A stretch of 9,677 nt of DNA. It comes from DASUUR01 sp036373975 (lineage in GTDB: Bacteria; Patescibacteriota; Saccharimonadia; Saccharimonadales; Saccharimonadaceae). Both the position numbers and the translations under genes were made by a program. This document shows, one piece after another, positions 1 to 6,391 of the stretch; position 1 is the stretch's first letter; each line of letters opens with the position of its first letter. The notes below the pieces were generated by a model. That model did not search any database and was not told the DNA's origin. It saw nothing but the letters and a program-made list of their open reading frames with translations. The stretch spans positions 1 to 9,677 of the forward strand of contig DASUUR010000076.1 in assembly GCA_036373975.1 (NCBI GenBank). The letters are read 5' to 3'.

Positions 1-998
1 CTAAAGAGACTGGTGGATTTTCCTGAGCCAGTTGGGCCTGTCACCAGCACCATACCATGGGGCTGTACAATTGCTTCGGTAACGGTATGCAGCGAGTGTC
101 CCCAATAGCCAAGCTGCTCAAGGGAAAGCGCGCTATCGCCCTCGTCCAGAATACGCATCGCGACTTTCTCGCCATCGGTAACCGGCAAGGTAGAGACACG
201 CAGGGCGTAGGTTCGGCCGGCAACGGTTATTTTAAAGCGGCCATCTTGTGGCACACGACGTTCGTCGATCTTAAGGTTCGACAGAATTTTAATACGGCTA
301 ATGAGGGCATTCATCACGTTGCTGGGTAGGCGGTTTGCCTCTTGTAGAACACCGTCAATACGGTAACGGACCTGTACATATTCCTCGCGCGGCTCAATAT
401 GAATATCTGAGGCATTAGAGCGGATTGCGAACTCAAGTAGCAGGTTAACGGTTTTGGCGATCGGTGAATCTTCGGCGATATCTTCTTCGGAGATCTGTTC
501 GTCATTGCCACCGGGCGAATCGGTGTCCCGCTGCACCTTAATGACATCACTCAGCTCTTTATTGACGTCACTACGATAATTATCGAGAATGCGCAGAATA
601 TTTTCGCGGGTTGCGATATGGATTTTAACATCGCTGCCAATTTGCTTTTCGATAAAGTTGACCGCCTGAATGTCATCAGGGTCTTCCATGGCAAGATATT
701 TAGTGCCGCTAACGATGTTAAACACAACAGCGTTGTATTGGCGCGCAATTCGCTCAGGAATTAGTATCAATGCTTCATTTGGTACATCGCGCGGCTCAAC
801 TTCAACGAAGGGAATGTCGGCATATTTCGCATACAGCTCGGTTAATTGCTTATCGTTCAGGAACTCATGACGAATAACCAAGTCCTGTAAGGGCCGGTGG
901 GTTGAAGCTTGCTCATTCTTAAGCTGTGCTAGCTGCTCAGGTGTTAAAAGGCCGCTTGCTCGTAATAGCTCTTCGATTGTGGCGTCAGAAATTCTCAT
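1..998 (-). CDS. pilB: Type IV pilus assembly / type II secretion ATPase, PilB/GspE family (5' part; 3' end beyond window)
   Basis: Reading the minus strand from the ATG at 998 gives 332 codons without a stop up to the window edge. Residues about 1-110 look like the MshEN/T2SSE N-terminal domain (start MRISDATIEELLRASG). Residues about 160-332 begin the secretion ATPase core, with the family signatures SDIHIEP, VRYRIDGVL, IDERRVPQDGRF and DGEKVAMRI. The last residues, 321-332, are the Walker A motif GPTGSGKST. The Walker B box, His box and zinc-binding part must lie outside the window. In this family the protein is a cytoplasmic hexamer that hydrolyses ATP to drive pilus extension or pseudopilus assembly at the inner membrane. 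It is transcribed away from everything else here. No Shine-Dalgarno is visible; an extended -10 (TGCTATAGT) lies close upstream. PilB and GspE cannot be separated from this part alone; PilB is preferred because CPR bacteria commonly carry type IV pili. Confidence 0.95.
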   Translation of the reverse strand, partial: MRISDATIEELLRASGLLTPEQLAQLKNEQASTHRPLQDLVIRHEFLNDKQLTELYAKYADIPFVEVEPRDVPNEALILIPERIARQYNAVVFNIVSGTKYLAMEDPDDIQAVNFIEKQIGSDVKIHIATRENILRILDNYRSDVNKELSDVIKVQRDTDSPGGNDEQISEEDIAEDSPIAKTVNLLLEFAIRSNASDIHIEPREEYVQVRYRIDGVLQEANRLPSNVMNALISRIKILSNLKIDERRVPQDGRFKITVAGRTYALRVSTLPVTDGEKVAMRILDEGDSALSLEQLGYWGHSLHTVTEAIVQPHGMVLVTGPTGSGKSTSLF

Positions 999-1012
999 AA
1001 ATTGCACTTATT

Positions 1013-1021
1013 ACTATAGCA
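1013..1021 (-). promoter_or_regulatory. Extended -10 promoter element for the pilB-like gene
   Basis: On the minus strand the sequence TGCTATAGT (TGn plus a TATAAT-like hexamer at 1018-1013) lies 14 nt before the ATG at 998. Transcription would start about 7-8 nt before the ATG, leaving too little leader for a Shine-Dalgarno, and none is seen. No convincing -35 box is present. Confidence 0.45.
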
Positions 1022-1092
1022 ATTTTAAGTCACAATGCTAATGCTTTTCGTAGGATAGCGCCGCTCAGCGGGAATGGGCGCTTTCTGTCAAA

Positions 1093-1121
1093 TTGACTTT
1101 AATCTAATTGTCTTGTATAAA
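1093..1121 (+). promoter_or_regulatory. Sigma-70-type promoter for the coiled-coil gene at 1156
   Basis: TTGACT (1093-1098) and TATAAA (1116-1121) are separated by exactly 17 nt, an almost ideal vegetative promoter. Transcription should start near 1128. This helps choose the start codon of the next gene: the TTG at 1135 would have only about 7 nt of leader, while the ATG at 1156 has GGAGAAG (1144-1150) 5 nt upstream inside the transcript. Confidence 0.75.
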
Positions 1122-1155
1122 TATATAGGAAACGTTGAGGATCGGAGAAGCGGAG

Positions 1156-1614
1156 ATGGGCCAACGCCTTGACAGCCGCATTGTGAGCTACATGCAGCGG
1201 CACACTGTGGTGGCGGGAGATATTAACTGGGAAGACCTCGCCAGGAGAATCGGCGGTGGCAACCCAGAGCTCGTGCAGGATGCGTTTCGCAGAATGACCG
1301 AGAGGGGCGATGTACTCCCTGTGCAACTCGAAACCGAAAGGGTGTGGAACCTCAAGGCTTGCAGCTGCGCCTTGCTTCGTACGGAGTTGACGGCACTGGA
1401 AGACGAGTTGAAACGCCGAACAGATCGCACGGCAGAGCTGAATGGCCAGATCGGAGACTTGCACGAGGCCTGCAGTCAGTTTAGCCAAAAGATTGCTGCG
1501 TTGGAGCAGGAGATCGCCGAATATCGCAAGAAGCGTCGAAGGATCCCCTTCTTCTCTACGTTGCGTGACGGCTGGCGAGTACTGTTTTCTGGCTCCCTCC
1601 AATCCAACGCCTGA
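1156..1614 (+). CDS. Hypothetical coiled-coil protein with helical N-terminal domain
   Basis: This 152-residue protein is not one I recognise. The ATG at 1156 is chosen over the in-frame TTG at 1135 because it has the Shine-Dalgarno GGAGAAG 5 nt upstream, downstream of the predicted transcription start. Residues 1-60 look like a small helical, possibly winged-helix-like domain (GDINWEDLARRIGG, then ELVQDAFRRMTERGDVLPV). Residues about 72-128 are a charged coiled coil with heptad spacing. The tail is basic (YRKKRRRIPFF) followed by an amphipathic stretch rich in aromatic residues that could touch a membrane or partner. It contains a C-x-C pair (CSC, residues 69-71). Base composition is clearly richer in G+C, notably at third codon positions, than the neighbouring genes, suggesting transfer or a different origin. 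A long antisense ORF (1099-1602) is explained by this composition. It forms its own transcription unit with a promoter and a hairpin after it. Confidence 0.7.
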   Translation: MGQRLDSRIVSYMQRHTVVAGDINWEDLARRIGGGNPELVQDAFRRMTERGDVLPVQLETERVWNLKACSCALLRTELTALEDELKRRTDRTAELNGQIGDLHEACSQFSQKIAALEQEIAEYRKKRRRIPFFSTLRDGWRVLFSGSLQSNA

Positions 1615-1650
1615 GCGGGCGGATCGCTCAAAATCCTTACTGTACCGTCT

Positions 1651-1681
1651 GCGGCCACCTCAGACGGTCTGAGGTGGCCGC
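1651..1681 (+). terminator. Strong G+C-rich hairpin, probable terminator of the 1156 gene
   Basis: Bases 1651-1665 are the exact reverse complement of 1667-1681, a perfect 31-base palindrome around G1666. As RNA it folds to a 13-bp stem (GCGGCCACCTCAG) with a 5-nt loop. Only a short run TTT (1682-1684) follows, so the U-tract is weak. It begins 36 nt after the stop codon at 1614. It also sits just upstream of the leaderless tsaE promoter and overlaps where a -35 box would be. A shorter alternative hairpin, 1644-1651 with 1661-1668 (ACCGTCTG/CAGACGGT), would exclude it. Confidence 0.6.
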
Positions 1682-1697
1682 TTTCGGGCGGTCTTTA

Positions 1698-1706
1698 TGC
1701 TATATT
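1698..1706 (+). promoter_or_regulatory. Extended -10 promoter of tsaE (leaderless)
   Basis: TGCTATATT matches an extended -10 (TGn plus TATATT at 1701-1706). Six nucleotides separate it from the ATG at 1713, so transcription should begin at or next to the start codon. There is no Shine-Dalgarno in front of this ATG. The same 6-nt spacing recurs at 8431 and 8475. Confidence 0.6.
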
Positions 1707-1712
1707 TTACCT

Positions 1713-2168
1713 ATGATCCAAGTGCTAGAAGTATCTTCTGAGGCGCAGATGCGCATACTCGGCAGGCAACTTGCCCGCCTACTTAAAGGTGGTGAATGTC
1801 TGGAGCTTATCGGTGACGTGGGCGCCGGTAAGACCACGCTAGTCAAGGGAATTGCAAATGGTCTCGGGATTGATGAGGCGGTGCAGAGCCCTAGCTTTAC
1901 GATTAGCCGGGTCTATACCGCGGACTCTTTGAGTTTGCATCACTATGATTTTTACCGCCTGCCTGATGCTGGGATTCTTGAGTACGAGTTTGCAGAATCT
2001 GTCAGCGACCCCACGGTTATAACAATTGTTGAGTGGGCGGATATTGTGCATGATATTCTGCCCAAGGCTCGCATACGCATTACAATTGTGCCGTTTGCTG
2101 AAACCTCGCGCCGGGTTACAATAGAAGGAGATATCAGCCGCATAGAGCTAGCTTCAGAGGGGACATAG
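1713..2168 (+). CDS. tsaE: tRNA threonylcarbamoyladenosine biosynthesis ATPase TsaE
   Basis: A 151-residue protein of normal TsaE length. It shows the Walker A motif GDVGAGKT (residues 34-41), the family motif SPSFT (59-63), the HHYDFYRL segment (76-83) and the EWAD motif (107-110) that ends the ATPase core. In bacteria TsaE is the ATPase that works with TsaB and TsaD to keep the t6A machinery cycling. That complex transfers threonylcarbamoyl from the TsaC product onto A37 of ANN-decoding tRNAs in the cytoplasm. The ATG at 1713 is chosen because homologous sequence begins there; an upstream GTG at 1674 lies inside the hairpin and would precede the promoter. The mRNA is probably leaderless. 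tsaB follows after 2 nt, so the two genes form an operon; tsaD is not in the window. Confidence 0.95.
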   Translation: MIQVLEVSSEAQMRILGRQLARLLKGGECLELIGDVGAGKTTLVKGIANGLGIDEAVQSPSFTISRVYTADSLSLHHYDFYRLPDAGILEYEFAESVSDPTVITIVEWADIVHDILPKARIRITIVPFAETSRRVTIEGDISRIELASEGT

Positions 2169-2170
2169 TC

Positions 2171-2560
2171 ATGATTGTAGGTCTAAAAACGGATTCGCCA
2201 ACATGTGAACTAACGTTTGTATATGAGAACGGCGAGCGCTATGCCCACGCCTGGAAGGCTGATCGCGAATTGGCTAAGGGCTTGCTCAGCTACATCGAGC
2301 AGCAGCTTGAAACCCAGGCTAAGGATTGGGACGACATCAAAGGCCTCGTCGTATTTAAAGGCCCAGGTAGCTTTACGGGCTTGCGTATAGGTATAACCGT
2401 TATGAATGCCATAGCTTACGCCAGTGATCTCCCTATTGTGGGTGGCGACGGCAAGGACTGGCTCGAACATGGAGTGGAGCGTTTGCAGAAGGGCGACAAT
2501 GACAAAATCGTACTTCCAGAATACGGTGCCGAGCCTCATATAACAAAACCGCGTAAATAG
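2171..2560 (+). CDS. tsaB: Short TsaB-like protein (t6A biosynthesis, N-terminal lobe)
   Basis: A 129-residue protein with the TsaB signature GPGSFTGLRIG (residues 64-74) and an N-terminal beta-hairpin start typical of the ASKHA fold (MIVGLKTDSPTCEL). Canonical bacterial TsaB has about 220-230 residues in two lobes. Here the first lobe is complete, but the second is almost absent: the protein passes from GGDGKDWLEHGV to a short tail IVLPEYGAEPHITKP. That tail resembles the end of longer family members, so the loss seems internal rather than a simple C-terminal cut. TsaB is a scaffold dimerising with TsaD, and the N-lobe carries that interface, so a short form could still work. It has a good Shine-Dalgarno (GAGGGGA, 2157-2163, 7 nt spacing) and lies 2 nt after tsaE. 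The call rests on the motif and on the tsaE neighbour. Confidence 0.85.
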   Translation: MIVGLKTDSPTCELTFVYENGERYAHAWKADRELAKGLLSYIEQQLETQAKDWDDIKGLVVFKGPGSFTGLRIGITVMNAIAYASDLPIVGGDGKDWLEHGVERLQKGDNDKIVLPEYGAEPHITKPRK

Positions 2561-2799
2561 TGGTTTATTTTATTGCATTCGTAAGCCTTTTCCGCATACA
2601 ATGGTAAATAACGCTACAATAAGTAAAGTGTTGTAGTTTACGCAACTAATTTTTTATGTTCATAGTTATACTGCCGGAATAAAAGGCGGCGGCTGACCTC
2701 AAGCCGTGTGCTTATGCATACTCACTTTTGTCTAGATACTCCTGGCTTGCCCCATGCCAATGCCTTCCGACTCGGCCGACCAAAAAGAAAGGAACTGTT
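2561..2799 (+). other. Intergenic region and probable 5' leader of rny
   Basis: This 239-nt gap is the longest gene-free stretch in the first 9 kb. It is A+T-rich up to about 2670, with a possible promoter (2573-2602) and a second -10-like TATACT at 2667-2672. The part after 2680 is G+C-richer and includes a small stem CGGCT/AGCCG around 2690-2706 and a palindrome TATGCATA. Open frame continues upstream of the rny ATG, but only from a TTG at 2728 without ribosome binding site, and the extra residues are unlike RNase Y. No clear terminator for tsaB and no recognised riboswitch were found. Confidence 0.5.
2573..2602 (+). promoter_or_regulatory. Possible promoter upstream of rny
   Basis: TTGCAT (2573-2578) and TACAAT (2597-2602) are separated by 18 nt. 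A second TACAAT occurs 18 nt further on (2615-2620), followed by similar GTAAA sequences, giving a short imperfect tandem repeat. If used, the rny mRNA would have a leader of almost 190 nt, unlike the leaderless units elsewhere in the window. Confidence 0.4.
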
Positions 2800-4311
2800 A
2801 TGTTTGAAATTGTTATTGCCGCTATTGTTGGTGGGGCGTTAGGGGCTGGCGGGCTGGCGTTTGTAGGCCAGCGAAAGGGAATTAGTGCGGCTCATAAAGC
2901 CGATAGTCTAATTGCTGACGCCAAAACAAAAGCGAGTGATATTGTGCTCAAGGCGAAAGATGAAGCGTTAAAAATCAGAGACGAAGTCGCCAAAGAAGAG
3001 TCCGAGCGCCGCAAGGAACTGAAAAAGGCCGAGGATCGTACAGCCGAGCGTGAGGCGAACCTTGATCGCAAGCTCGAAGACCTCGATGTACGTACCGAGA
3101 AGCTCCGCAAGCAAGAAGATGAAGTTGAAGATCTCAAGAACGAGATTCGTGACATCCGCACTCGCCAGCAAGAAAAACTAGAAAAAATCGCCGGATTGAA
3201 CAAAAAAGACGCTGCCGAGAAGCTCATGCAAATGACCGAGCGAGACATTAAAGACGACTTGCTTGGCTTAGTGAATAAGCTGCAGTCCGAGGCTCAGCAC
3301 GATGCCGAAGAGCAGGCCCAGACTATCCTGGTAAGCGCCATGGAGCGCATGGCTAGCGAAGTAACCGCCGAACGCACTGTGACTGCCCTCAAGCTGGACG
3401 ACGACGAAATGAAAGGCCGTATTATTGGTAAAGAAGGCCGTAACATTCAGGCTTTGCAGCGCGCTACAGGCGTTGACATTCTGGTTGATGACACGCCAGG
3501 CATGGTGGTGCTTTCAAGCTTTGACCCAGTTCGCCGCCAGGTTGCCCGCTTAACCCTTGAAATGCTAATGAAAGATGGCCGTATTCACCCGGCACGCATT
3601 GAAGAGGTAGTCGAGAAGGCCCACAAGCAAATCGATAAAGACATCGACCGGGCCGGTGAAGATGCCGCACGTGAAGTTGGCGTCGTTGGCATTCCTAAGG
3701 AACTATTGCGCCTACTTGGTGAGTTAAAGTTCCGCACTAGCTACGGCCAAAATGTATTGAAGCATAGCACCGAAATGGCGCACATCGCTGGTGTGATTGC
3801 CGAAGAGATTGGCGCGAATGTGCGCGTAACCAAAACCGCCACTTTGCTACATGATATCGGCAAGGCGGTCACTCACCGCATGGAAGGCAAGCACCACCAT
3901 ATTGGTGCCGAGTTGGCTCGCAAGTACGGTATGAGCGAAGCGATTGCACATGCGATCGAAGCTCATCACGACGACATCGAGGCAACAACACCCGAGGCTT
4001 TGGTGGTACGTGTCTGCGACGCCCTGTCTGCCGCCCGCCCAGGTGCCCGCAATAATAGCGCCGAAAACTTTGTAGAGCGCATGCGTGACCTTGAAAATGT
4101 TGCCAATGGCTTCCCTGGTATTGAGAAGTCGTATGCCATTAGTGCAGGCCGCGAGATCCGCGTGATTGTGAAATCTGAATCAGTTGATGACCTTATGGCA
4201 ATCAAGCTTGCCCGCGACATTGCCACCAAAATCGAGAGCACTATGCAATACCCGGGCACAATTAAGGTCAATGTGATTCGCGAAACTCGAGCAATTGAAT
4301 TCGCTAAATAA
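2800..4311 (+). CDS. rny: Ribonuclease Y
   Basis: A 503-residue protein close to the usual RNase Y length (about 520). Residues 3-24 form one N-terminal membrane helix rich in Gly and Ala. Residues about 30-180 are a highly charged coiled coil. A KH RNA-binding domain follows, with its GRIIGKEGRN loop at residues 206-215. The HD phosphohydrolase domain then has metal-binding His in KHSTEMAHI (H322) and the HD pair in LLHDIGKA (H351-D352), followed by HHHIGAEL and IEAHHDD. RNase Y is a membrane-anchored endoribonuclease that starts mRNA decay in many Gram-positive-like bacteria lacking RNase E. The ATG at 2800 is preferred over the TTG at 2728: it has AAAGGAA at 2788-2794 and begins right at the membrane helix. 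The next gene starts 3 nt after the stop, so rny likely heads the operon. Confidence 0.97.
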   Translation: MFEIVIAAIVGGALGAGGLAFVGQRKGISAAHKADSLIADAKTKASDIVLKAKDEALKIRDEVAKEESERRKELKKAEDRTAEREANLDRKLEDLDVRTEKLRKQEDEVEDLKNEIRDIRTRQQEKLEKIAGLNKKDAAEKLMQMTERDIKDDLLGLVNKLQSEAQHDAEEQAQTILVSAMERMASEVTAERTVTALKLDDDEMKGRIIGKEGRNIQALQRATGVDILVDDTPGMVVLSSFDPVRRQVARLTLEMLMKDGRIHPARIEEVVEKAHKQIDKDIDRAGEDAAREVGVVGIPKELLRLLGELKFRTSYGQNVLKHSTEMAHIAGVIAEEIGANVRVTKTATLLHDIGKAVTHRMEGKHHHIGAELARKYGMSEAIAHAIEAHHDDIEATTPEALVVRVCDALSAARPGARNNSAENFVERMRDLENVANGFPGIEKSYAISAGREIRVIVKSESVDDLMAIKLARDIATKIESTMQYPGTIKVNVIRETRAIEFAK

Positions 4312-4314
4312 CAT

Positions 4315-4824
4315 ATGCAAAAGGAATATTCTCGCGAAGAAAAAATCGCCTGGCTTGCTGCTCAGCCACGCAAGCCACTCAGCGGCAAAGTGCTTGTCTT
4401 TAATGAGCAGGGCGAGACCTTACTTGTTCGCCCCAACTACAAGCCCGGCTGGGATATTGTTGGCGGGATGCTCAATGAGGCCGAGTCGCCCCTGCAAGGT
4501 GCAATTCGCGAGATTAAAGAAGAGATTGGGCATGAGCTTCCGGCGGAACGTTTTGGGTTTCTAGGGGTACGCTACGGTATCTCGCAAGAAAGCAAAGGGG
4601 ACTTTGTACACTTTATTTTCAAGCTCAGTCTCACCCAGGGCGAGATCGCAGAGATCGTTCTTGAAGAGACTGAGATACTCGAGGCACAGTGGGTAGCACC
4701 GGCCGAGGCTAAAGAGCTACTCGAAGGCAATCTGCGGCAAATACTCAGTCGTATGCTCGATGGTGAGGCTGGTATATACAGCGAAAACGACCAACTTGTT
4801 TTAGGTGGTAGCAATGCAGCCTGA
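4315..4824 (+). CDS. Nudix hydrolase
   Basis: A 169-residue protein with a perfect Nudix box (GX5EX7REUXEEXGU type) from G51 to H73: G51, E57, R65-E66, E69-E70 and G72 are all present, so it should bind Mg2+ and cleave a nucleoside diphosphate linked to another group. The substrate cannot be told from the sequence. The stretch before the box (PNYKPGWDIVGG) resembles NUDIX enzymes of the MutT/NUDT family that clean up or recycle nucleotides. The ATG lies 3 nt after the rny stop without visible Shine-Dalgarno, suggesting translational coupling. Its 3' end overlaps the CYTH gene by 11 nt. The position between RNase Y and the CYTH gene suggests work on nucleotide products or triphosphates, which is inference. 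Confidence 0.92.
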   Translation: MQKEYSREEKIAWLAAQPRKPLSGKVLVFNEQGETLLVRPNYKPGWDIVGGMLNEAESPLQGAIREIKEEIGHELPAERFGFLGVRYGISQESKGDFVHFIFKLSLTQGEIAEIVLEETEILEAQWVAPAEAKELLEGNLRQILSRMLDGEAGIYSENDQLVLGGSNAA

Positions 4825-5413
4825 AATTGAAGTAAAATTTTTGAATGTTAATCACGATGCGATTCGGGAGCGGTTACGCGAACTCGGAGCCGAACTCGAG
4901 CAGCCAATGCGCTTAATGCGCCGTGCTTTGTTTGATCACGACGATGGCCGGCTCAATGAGCTGAGCACCTCACAACTGCGGGTTCGCGACGAAGGTCACC
5001 GGGCTACAATTACGTTTAAAACGCGGGTCGCCCCAGGTGCTGAAGGGGTAAAAGAGATCGAAACAACGGTTGGCGATTACAATACCGCAGTGGCTCTCCT
5101 TGAGGCAGCTGGCCTGCATGTACGGTCACGCCAAGAATCCAAGCGTGAAACCTGGCATTACGGTGACAGCGAAGTAGTGCTCGACGAATGGCCATGGCTT
5201 AAGCCATACATTGAGATCGAAGGCCCAAGTGAACCGCGTATCCGCGAAATTGCCGAGCAATTAGGGTTCAATTGGGACGACGCGGTATTTGGTTCTGTTA
5301 CAGAGGCCTACAGGGCTGAATATGACTTTAATAAGGATCAGGCAATCGGCAAAAACACCGTTATAGCCTTTGACATGCCAGTGCCGGAGTGGATGGAGAA
5401 AATAAAGAAATGA
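4814..5413 (+). CDS. CYTH-domain triphosphate tunnel enzyme (class IV adenylyl cyclase / thiamine triphosphatase superfamily)
   Basis: A 199-residue protein with the diagnostic ExExK motif near its start (E4, E6, K8 in PEIEVKF). Further tunnel residues follow in order: R56 and R58 (LRVRD), K69 (TFK), E81 and E83 (KEIET), K110-R111, D124-E125 and E134/E136 (YIEIEGPSE). All charged positions expected of an active enzyme seem intact. Family members bind a triphosphate and Mg2+/Mn2+ in a closed beta-tunnel and either cyclise ATP to cAMP (CyaB), hydrolyse inorganic or thiamine triphosphate, or act on other triphosphates. The substrate is not decided here. The ATG at 4814 is chosen over GTG 4805 because AGGTGG (4803-4808) lies 5 nt upstream. 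It overlaps the Nudix gene by 11 nt and the next gene by 4 nt (ATGA). The region after residue 175 (NTVIAFDMPVPEW) is an extra tail. Confidence 0.9.
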   Translation: MQPEIEVKFLNVNHDAIRERLRELGAELEQPMRLMRRALFDHDDGRLNELSTSQLRVRDEGHRATITFKTRVAPGAEGVKEIETTVGDYNTAVALLEAAGLHVRSRQESKRETWHYGDSEVVLDEWPWLKPYIEIEGPSEPRIREIAEQLGFNWDDAVFGSVTEAYRAEYDFNKDQAIGKNTVIAFDMPVPEWMEKIKK

Positions 5414-6060
5414 TGAATCCAATTGACTTTCGGAAAACCAGCCACATTATCTTTTTTGCGGCTTTTTTGCCTGCCTTAAGCTTTGGTGCTGGTTGGCTGT
5501 GTGCGGAACTTATCCCCAACGCGCCGTTTTGGGTAGAGACCCTATCGCCGCTTGCTGCCTACGCGCTGCTGTATAGCGCGTTTGACCGCTTTGCGTGGCA
5601 CTGGCCCATCTGGCGCAAGCTCGGTATTGTCACTATGCCCGATGTTCGCGGGCGCTGGCTTGGCGAGCAGATTTCATCGCACCGGGATAAAAATGGCAAG
5701 AACCGTAAGGCGCGAGTAATTATGGAGATCGAACAGACATTCTCGAGCATTCATACTATGACCTACTACAGAAACTGGAATTCGCAGCAGACCGCTACGA
5801 CATTTATGAAAGTAGGTAATGACTGTGCTTTGGTAACCTTTTTTGAGAGCGAGCCGAAGGTCCACTACGATGGTGATGCCGAAGCCCATAAGGGCTATAT
5901 GCGTTTAATCCAACTCCCGGATACCACCCTTGAAGGCAGTTACATCAACGCTGCTGGCCGCAGTGGCGAGCTCACATTTCGCCGCACGCGGTATACGCTG
6001 CATAGGACGTTTAACTCTGTGGGCGGTAACGCTAGCTCGAAAGGCAAGTCTTCTAAATGA
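5410..6060 (+). CDS. Two-helix membrane protein with Cap15/S-2TM-beta-like beta-rich domain
   Basis: A 216-residue protein. Two hydrophobic helices (about residues 12-33 and 40-58) are followed by an aromatic linker and a beta-rich domain (about 77-195). The domain pattern fits the SMODS-associating two-TM beta-strand-rich effector family (Cap15 of CBASS): an opening PDVRGRWLGE strand, MEIEQTFSSIHTMTYY with S/T-rich continuation, a middle VTFFESEPKVHYDG, a conserved HKG and a closing LEGSYINAAGRSGELTFRR. I recognised this by pattern memory, not by a search. In CBASS, this beta-barrel binds a cyclic nucleotide and the helices then disrupt the inner membrane. The start is at ATG 5410 (ATGA overlap with the CYTH stop); ATG 5413 is equally possible. 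A Lys/Ser-rich tail ends the protein. The next gene again overlaps as ATGA. A non-defence membrane role cannot be excluded. Confidence 0.65.
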   Translation: MMNPIDFRKTSHIIFFAAFLPALSFGAGWLCAELIPNAPFWVETLSPLAAYALLYSAFDRFAWHWPIWRKLGIVTMPDVRGRWLGEQISSHRDKNGKNRKARVIMEIEQTFSSIHTMTYYRNWNSQQTATTFMKVGNDCALVTFFESEPKVHYDGDAEAHKGYMRLIQLPDTTLEGSYINAAGRSGELTFRRTRYTLHRTFNSVGGNASSKGKSSK

Positions 6061-6389
6061 ACTTCACCCGTGTAAGAATAGCCACCACTGCACCAATTAA
6101 CGAAGCAGATAAAATCCGTGAGGCTTTTGGTAAGGCTGGGGCGGGAAAAGTTGGGGAGTACACTTTTTGCAGCTTTTCGTTCCGTGGCCAGGGCCGTTTC
6201 AAGCCTTCTAAAAACGCCGATCCGCACGTAGGCGAGCCAGGCAAGCCTGAAGTCGTAGATGAAGAACAGATTGAAGTAGTATGTGATAGGGCAAATGCCA
6301 AGCAAGTGATTGCCGCCCTACGTGCAGCACACCCGTACGAGGAGCCGGTGATAGATATTGTGCCGTTACTCAACGAGGGGGATTTATAG
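6057..6389 (+). CDS. Stand-alone NIF3/YqfO CutA-like (PII-like) domain protein
   Basis: A 110-residue protein that matches the CutA1/PII-like domain found inserted in, or attached to, NIF3-family proteins such as YqfO. The signature GAGKVGEYTFCSFSFRGQG (residues 28-46) with GRFKP, the PHVGEPGKPE segment (55-64) and HPYEEP (92-97) are all clear. The metal-binding NIF3 core is absent, so only the small alpha-beta domain is present. Such domains form trimers with a ferredoxin-like fold, like CutA1 and PII signalling proteins, and in PII the clefts between subunits bind adenine nucleotides; binding here is inference. The ATG overlaps the upstream TGA by 4 nt, giving coupled translation with the 2TM-beta gene. 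The hydrolase gene follows after 2 nt. Confidence 0.85.
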   Translation: MNFTRVRIATTAPINEADKIREAFGKAGAGKVGEYTFCSFSFRGQGRFKPSKNADPHVGEPGKPEVVDEEQIEVVCDRANAKQVIAALRAAHPYEEPVIDIVPLLNEGDL

Positions 6390-6391
6390 GC

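Noticed and set aside
1057..1082. AGCGCC/GGCGCT inverted repeat between pilB and the coiled-coil gene
   Set aside because: Only 6 bp with a 14-nt loop and no gene ending before it on the plus strand, so it is not a convincing terminator or operator.
1099..1602. Long minus-strand open frame of 167 codons opposite the coiled-coil gene
   Set aside because: The plus strand has a good promoter, Shine-Dalgarno, coiled-coil pattern and terminator. The antisense frame has no such signals and is a by-product of the G+C-rich composition.
1674..1712. Longer N-terminus of TsaE from GTG 1674
   Set aside because: The GTG lies in the hairpin stem and upstream of the predicted transcription start; the extra residues do not resemble TsaE.
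2728..2799. 24-residue extension of RNase Y from TTG 2728
   Set aside because: No ribosome binding site there. ATG 2800 has AAAGGAA and starts at the membrane anchor.
2892..3248. Ser/Arg-rich minus-strand frame opposite the RNase Y coiled coil
   Set aside because: Typical antisense reading of a Lys/Glu/Asp-rich coiled coil.
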